DNA of 64,000 nucleotides from Actinomycetota bacterium (GTDB lineage Bacteria > Actinomycetota > Actinomycetes > S36-B12 > FW305-bin1). Numbering within the stretch: position 1 is the stretch's first letter; each line of letters starts with the position of its first letter. The stretch covers positions 70,129 to 134,128 of the forward strand of contig SCTR01000006.1 in assembly GCA_004297305.1 (NCBI GenBank). Reading direction: 5' to 3'. Below are positions 59,968-64,000 of this stretch, one piece after another. The notes under the pieces are model-generated. The model was not told the DNA's origin, made no database searches, and was given only the letters and a program-made list of their open reading frames with translations. Position numbers and translations under genes: made by a program.

Positions 59968-60963
59968 CTACCCGACCAACTGACCCACCAGCGACACGAC
60001 GAGCGGGACCACCCCGAGCAGCAGGAACGCCGGCAGGAAGCACGCGGCCAACGGCGCGACCGCACGGACGCCCGCCGCTCGGGCCGCCACTTCCACGTGC
60101 AGCCGGGCCTCGCGGCGCAGGTCGGCCGCGGCGTGACCGAGCACGGCAGCCAACGGCGCCCCGCTACGACTCGATCGGGCCACCGCCACTGCGATACTCC
60201 GCAAGCCGGGCTCCTCACCCAAGACGCTCCACGCCAGCACCGGGTCGGCGCCAAGTCGCAGCGCCGCCACCACATTCCGCAGGCTGCCCGCGGCCGGCTC
60301 GCCGATAGCGTCGGCGACGGTCGCCGTCGCCACCACCGTTGGCGCACCCGCGGCCAGGCACGCTGCCAGCAGATCGGCCACCAGCGGCGCCTGGGCGACC
60401 AATCGCGACCGTCGCAGCCGAACGTGTCGCGGTTCGAGGCGGCCGAGAATCGGCGGCAGCACGGCCGCCAGCAGGGCACCGACGGCGATCCCGCCGAAGC
60501 CGCCGACCACGACCGCAGTGGCCACGCCGGCGAGTGCGCACGCCAGTCGAGTGCGGCGACGAGCGGTGTCCTGGCCCGGTCCATCCTCGACCGTCGGCAC
60601 AACCAACCCCGGCAGCCCCCATCGCCGCCATCGCCCAGATCGCTGAGGTCGCCCGGGTAGCCCGGGTCGACCCCGACGATCAGGCGGGCCGCCGGTCGCC
60701 CGGTCGGCTGCCCCCACCGTTCCGCCGCCGGCACGCGCCGGACCCTCCGGTCTCTCGTTCACGATGCGGCGCAGGCGTTCCCGCCGCTCCGCTCTCCCAG
60801 CGATCCACAACCGCCACCCCACGACCATGAGCGTGGTGGCGAGGACGAGTTGTCCACCGGCCGCTGTCACCACGGCCGGGCCGACGCGGTCCCGTCGACT
60901 TCGCCGCGACACAGGCTGTCGCGCCGCATCGCACCCGACGACCCGCGGTGACGCCGGGCGCAC
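59968..60963 (-). CDS. tadC: Tad pilus inner-membrane protein TadC-like (T2SSF fold)
   Basis: Type II secretion F-domain protein of the Tad/Flp pilus. Up to 331 residues: one N-terminal membrane helix (QLVLATTLMVVGWRLWIAG), a Gly/Arg-rich linker, then two helices (ACALAGVATAVVVGGFGGIAVGALLAAVLPPIL), a cytoplasmic helical domain (PLVADLLAACLAAGAPTVVAT, VARSSRSGAPLAAVL) and a last pair of helices ending GVVPLVVSLVGQLVG. The true start could be GTG 60963 or GTG 60870. A second copy of its 3' end lies 1400 bp downstream. Confidence 0.87.
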   Translation of the reverse strand: MRPASPRVVGCDAARQPVSRRSRRDRVGPAVVTAAGGQLVLATTLMVVGWRLWIAGRAERRERLRRIVNERPEGPARAGGGTVGAADRATGGPPDRRGRPGLPGRPQRSGRWRRWGLPGLVVPTVEDGPGQDTARRRTRLACALAGVATAVVVGGFGGIAVGALLAAVLPPILGRLEPRHVRLRRSRLVAQAPLVADLLAACLAAGAPTVVATATVADAIGEPAAGSLRNVVAALRLGADPVLAWSVLGEEPGLRSIAVAVARSSRSGAPLAAVLGHAAADLRREARLHVEVAARAAGVRAVAPLAACFLPAFLLLGVVPLVVSLVGQLVG

Positions 60964-61028
60964 GCACCCCCATCCGGACGCCCCGCGCTCAGAGCGGACA
61001 CCTCGCGCTCACTGGGAACATGTCGCGC

Positions 61029-61886
61029 TCACAATCGCCGCTCCACGCTGCGCGCAATGGCGGCGGTCCACCACAACCCCAGCGCAGTCAGGGCCAGTCC
61101 GGCCGCGCCGACGGCCACGCCGGGGATCGTCGTGCACAGCCACTGGACCGGCTCGCCGCCGAGCAGGGTGCCCAGCAGCAGCCCGATCACCGGCAACAGC
61201 GCGAGCATGCGCGCGGTGGCCCGCGGACCGGCGAGCTGGGCATCCAGCGCGACCCTGACGTCCTCGGTGGCGCGCATCGACTGGCCGAGCCGGTCGAGGG
61301 ACGCCGCCAACCCGGCGCCGGCGCCTTCGCCCACCTGCCAGCACGCTGCGACCAGCAGCAGGCCGTCGCAGCCTGGCGCCTGCGCGTCACGACGCAGCCC
61401 TGCGGCCACGTCTCCGCCGAGCCGAGCCGCCGCAAGCGCCGCCGGGACAAGGACAGCGCTGCCCAATCCGGTCACGCTGGACGCCACGGAAGCGGGCGTC
61501 GAGCCGGCTGCGCTGCGGGCAGCTGGTGCCCCGGCCGCAGCGGCGAGCGCGTCGCGGGGCGGGCGTCCGGCGAGCAGTTCGGCCGACAACCCGTCGCAGA
61601 GCTCCCGGACGCCGGTCCGGGCGCGACGGGCCCCCGCCCGCGCCCCCGGACCGGCTCGACCGGCGAGAACTGTCCACCGGACGGCGAGGGACTGCCAGTG
61701 AGCGGACCAGCCGCGGAGCCGACCGGTCCGGGTCAGGACCGGACGCGACGGCCACACGGCCACGGCGACCGTGACCAGCACGATCGACGCGAACAGCGCA
61801 ACCGACGGCGACAAGGCGACTGCCGGCAGTGCTGCGGCTGGCGGTGGGGCTGCGGCCATGGGCCAGCGTGCGACGGCGATTGACAT
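61029..61886 (-). CDS. tadB: Tad pilus inner-membrane protein TadB-like (T2SSF fold)
   Basis: A 285-residue partner of TadC. N-terminal helix VALFASIVLVTVAVAVW, a cytoplasmic domain (GVRELCDGLSAELLAGRPPRDALAAAAG, then ACWQVGEGAGAGLAASLDRLGQSMRA), and C-terminal helices (MLALLPVIGLLLGTLLGG and GVAVGAAGLALTALGLWW). GEGAGAGL corresponds to the conserved glycine loop of T2SSF domains. ATG 61886 starts one base after the tadA stop. Confidence 0.88.
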   Translation of the reverse strand: MSIAVARWPMAAAPPPAAALPAVALSPSVALFASIVLVTVAVAVWPSRPVLTRTGRLRGWSAHWQSLAVRWTVLAGRAGPGARAGARRARTGVRELCDGLSAELLAGRPPRDALAAAAGAPAARSAAGSTPASVASSVTGLGSAVLVPAALAAARLGGDVAAGLRRDAQAPGCDGLLLVAACWQVGEGAGAGLAASLDRLGQSMRATEDVRVALDAQLAGPRATARMLALLPVIGLLLGTLLGGEPVQWLCTTIPGVAVGAAGLALTALGLWWTAAIARSVERRL

Positions 61887-61887
61887 G

Positions 61888-63072
61888 TCACCGGGCTCGC
61901 AGCAGGTCGTAGAGCGCGCCGATGCCGGGACCGCGACGAACCTGTCGTCCGCTGAACCGCAGCGCTGGCACGGCGCGGACGAACTCGTCGGGGCCGCGAC
62001 GCAGCACATGGATGCCCTCGACCGTCCGTCGTCCGTCACGTCGTCGCTGCAGGTGGACGACGGCGTCCAGGCCTGCTGCGACCTGCGCGTGGACGGCGTC
62101 TCGCCCGAGTCCGGCGGCCAGGGCAAGCGCCTCCAACCGAGCCGGCACGTCGGCCGCCGAGTTCGCGTGCAGCGTGCTGCAGCCGCCGTCGTGGCCGGTG
62201 TTGAGCGCAGCGAGAAGGTCGACGACTTCGGCCCCCCGGACCTCGCCGACCACGAGCCGGTCCGGCCGCATCCGCAGGGCCTGCCGGACCAGGTCCCGCA
62301 GCGTCACCGCTCCCGCGCCCTCGAGGTTGGGCGGTCGCGCCTCCAGCCGGACGACGTGAGGGTGGGCAGGCCGGAGCTCGGCGGCATCCTCGACCAGCAC
62401 CAGCCGCTCCCGCGGGTCGACCTCGCTCAGCAGTGTCGCCAGCACCGTGGTCTTGCCGGTGCCCGTCCCGCCACTGACGACGTACGCCAACCGGCGGGCC
62501 ACGATCGCGCGCAACCAGGCCGCGCCGCCGGGCGGAACGGTGCCGACGTCGACGAGTTCGTCGAGCGTGAACGGTCGGCGCCGGCCCACCCGCAACGAGA
62601 CCAGGGTCTGCGAACCGGACACCGGCGGCAGCACCGCGTGCAGCCGTGTCCCGCCGGGCAACCGGGCATCGACGTACGGCGCGGCTTCGTCCAGCCGCCG
62701 GCCGGCCGAGGCGGCCAGTCGCTGCGCGAGTCGGCGGACCGCGTCGTCGTCCCGGAACCGCAGGTCGGCCCGCTGCAAGCCGTGCCCACGATCGACCCAG
62801 ACCTCGTCCGGCCCGTTGACCAGGACATCGGTGACCTCCGGGTCGGCGACCAGGTCGTCCAGCGGCCCGGCCCCGGTCAGCTCCGAACGCAAGGTCGACA
62901 CGAGGCTGAGGACCGCGGCGTCGCCGAGGACGACGCCCTCCTGCCGCAGCGCGCTGGCGACCTCGCTGGGGCTGGCCGCGGCGGCGGCGTCGGCGATCAG
63001 CCGGGACCGCACCCGGCCCACCAGGTCCTGGGCCTGGCCGTCCTCGCCTGGCACGGCCGATGCGATGCTCAT
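61888..63072 (-). CDS. tadA: Tad pilus assembly ATPase TadA (CpaF)
   Basis: Secretion ATPase of the Tad pilus. The 394-residue protein has an N-terminal helical domain, then [45 protein letters not shown], Walker [10 protein letters not shown], Asp box [22 protein letters not shown], Walker B-type [18 protein letters not shown], and His box [16 protein letters not shown]. All catalytic blocks are intact. ATG 63072 overlaps the Ssd-like stop (ATGA); tadB follows directly. Confidence 0.96.
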   Translation of the reverse strand: MSIASAVPGEDGQAQDLVGRVRSRLIADAAAAASPSEVASALRQEGVVLGDAAVLSLVSTLRSELTGAGPLDDLVADPEVTDVLVNGPDEVWVDRGHGLQRADLRFRDDDAVRRLAQRLAASAGRRLDEAAPYVDARLPGGTRLHAVLPPVSGSQTLVSLRVGRRRPFTLDELVDVGTVPPGGAAWLRAIVARRLAYVVSGGTGTGKTTVLATLLSEVDPRERLVLVEDAAELRPAHPHVVRLEARPPNLEGAGAVTLRDLVRQALRMRPDRLVVGEVRGAEVVDLLAALNTGHDGGCSTLHANSAADVPARLEALALAAGLGRDAVHAQVAAGLDAVVHLQRRRDGRRTVEGIHVLRRGPDEFVRAVPALRFSGRQVRRGPGIGALYDLLRAR

Positions 63073-64000
63073 GCCGGCTGCTCCGCGTCGAGGCGACGCA
63101 ACAGGATCTCGGCGGCCTGCGTCAGCGAACTGCGGGCCGACATCCGCGGCGGCCGGCGGTCCTCGGCCGCGACCGGGACGTTCCGCTGCCGCCCCACGAC
63201 TGCCCAGACGGGCAACTGCAGGGCGTCAGCGAACGCCTGCGGGTCATAGTCCTTGCCTCCCAACGTCCGCCGGACGACCAGGCCGGTCGCTGCGCTGGGC
63301 AGCGGCAGGACCTGGCACAGCCGCTCGGCGGCTGCCGCTGCCCGGACCTGGGTCGGCACCACCAGCACCACCAGTCGCGCCCGGGACAGCGCCTGCAGAC
63401 TTGCCTCGTCCGCCGTACGGGGAAGGTCGACGACGGTCAGGTCGAAGCCGCGGGCGGCGGCCGCGAGAGCGGCGACCATCGCCGCCGGCGGGACTGCGGT
63501 GGCACCGACCCGGTCGTACGACAGGACCGTGAGGTCGCCCACCCGCGGCAGACCGTTGCCGAGCACCTCCCCGGCCAACCGACCCTGGGTCTCGGCCAGG
63601 TCCGGCCACCGCAGGCCTGCCGCGTCCTCCGCGCCGAGCAGGACGTCGACTCCGCCGCCGAGCGGATCCGCGTCCACCAGCAGCGTCCGCCGGCGGCGGG
63701 CGGCCGTCCGGGCCAACGCTGCGGCCAAGGTGCTGGCACCCGCACCGCCGCGCCCGCCGACGACGCACACGACCGCTCCGTCACGTGATGGCCCGTCGCG
63801 GAGATCGGCGAGACGATCGGCCAGCACACCGTCGTCGGCCGGCAGTGCCAGCACCTCCTCGGCGCCCACGGCGACAGCCCCTTCCCAGACGCCGGGGACG
63901 CCGAACAGGGTCGGCAAAGCGGCCGGGGCCTGCGAAGCGGCGAGAGTCGGTGATGCGAGGCTCGGATCGGCGGACGAACCGTCGGCCTGCCGGCCGACCA
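63069..64000 (-). CDS. Septum-site/CpaE-like ATPase (Ssd), N-terminus beyond window
   Basis: ParA/MinD-superfamily protein in front of tadA, at least 310 residues. It carries a deviant Walker A, CVVGGRGGAGASTLAAAL (Ser-Thr after Ala instead of Lys-Ser/Thr), LLVDADPLGGGVDVLLG, DLTVVDLPRTADEASLQAL, and RLVVLVVPTQVRAAAAAERL. The frame is open to the right edge, so the start is outside; the TTG at 63917 is internal. This matches the Ssd/CpaE proteins that open actinobacterial tad loci and place the pilus machinery. The missing P-loop lysine suggests altered ATP use. Confidence 0.85.
   Translation of the reverse strand, partial: VGRQADGSSADPSLASPTLAASQAPAALPTLFGVPGVWEGAVAVGAEEVLALPADDGVLADRLADLRDGPSRDGAVVCVVGGRGGAGASTLAAALARTAARRRRTLLVDADPLGGGVDVLLGAEDAAGLRWPDLAETQGRLAGEVLGNGLPRVGDLTVLSYDRVGATAVPPAAMVAALAAAARGFDLTVVDLPRTADEASLQALSRARLVVLVVPTQVRAAAAAERLCQVLPLPSAATGLVVRRTLGGKDYDPQAFADALQLPVWAVVGRQRNVPVAAEDRRPPRMSARSSLTQAAEILLRRLDAEQPA

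Overview
The window looks like a chromosomal segment of a high-GC actinobacterium. Many GTG starts, GlgC divergent from a GlgM-type glycogen/maltosyl synthase, an HGxxPAAW protein, DUF3263, a deazaflavin (F420)-type oxidoreductase, an MDMPI-fold protein of the mycothiol-linked superfamily, an Ssd-tadABC pilus locus and an actinobacterial-type Ku all point that way. The repertoire would fit Frankiales or Nakamurellales-like soil or rock actinobacteria, but I cannot name a genus.

Layout. 1-4215: high-affinity phosphate importer pstSCAB (pstS cut by the left edge) with a small Cys-containing ORF after pstB. 4226-8064: an arsenic island with an aquaglyceroporin, an ArsI-type C-As lyase, a divergent ArsR, an ArsR-phosphatase fusion, an ArsC arsenate reductase, and at its right border the wreck of a flavin disulfide reductase plus the tail of a GH16-like gene. 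8267-12308: a membrane diguanylate cyclase in tandem with glgC, and divergent glgM. 12451-19748: NERD-like protein, DUF697-like GTPase, zinc metallopeptidase, pirin, GH63-like glucosidase. 19834-24433: L,D-transpeptidase, helical protein, cysteine dioxygenase with rhodanese, Ku, DUF3263. 24566-29002: TetR with a perfect palindromic operator and a heterodimeric ABC exporter. 29073-38158: metabolic and stress genes (enoyl-CoA hydratase, CsbD, a MarR-controlled divergent locus with a frameshifted SDR, SDR/SnoaL pair, chromate transporter, Phd/PIN toxin-antitoxin, MDMPI-like protein). 38160-42661: ArsR/AHSA1 pair, amidohydrolase, tRNA-Lys(TTT), acyl-CoA dehydrogenase, DUF6328. 42681-47502: small proteins, a glycosyltransferase, a 47-residue Pro-rich protein, a SpoIIE phosphatase, a 62-aa membrane protein and cspA. 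47738-50822: a compact type III polyketide synthase operon. 51005-58543: secreted heparinase-II/III-like protein, two-component system, methylglyoxal synthase, aldo/keto reductase, TIM-barrel protein. 58568-64000: a Tad pilus locus (ssd, tadA, tadB, tadC) whose 3' end is followed by a 1.4-kb insertion holding a lipoprotein and a decayed metalloprotease, bounded by a second degenerate copy of the tadC tail.

Genes that work together: pstSCAB for phosphate uptake; arsR/arsI/aqpS/arsC for inorganic and organic arsenic resistance; DGC-glgC/glgM linking c-di-GMP to glycogen by position; CDO and rhodanese in sulfur catabolism; TetR with a two-subunit exporter; methylglyoxal synthase next to an aldo/keto reductase; methyltransferase, acyl-CoA dehydrogenase and type III PKS as a small natural-product operon; tadABC with Ssd for a type IVc pilus.

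Most attractive for follow-up are the type III PKS operon with an embedded acyl-CoA dehydrogenase, the coupling of an I-site-less diguanylate cyclase to glgC, the NERD/GTPase pair, the scarred 3' end of the tad locus, and several clean regulator-operator pairs readable directly from the sequence. I saw no CRISPR array, rRNA, insertion sequence or phage. All product names rest on reading motifs and overall similarity by eye; no database search was run.
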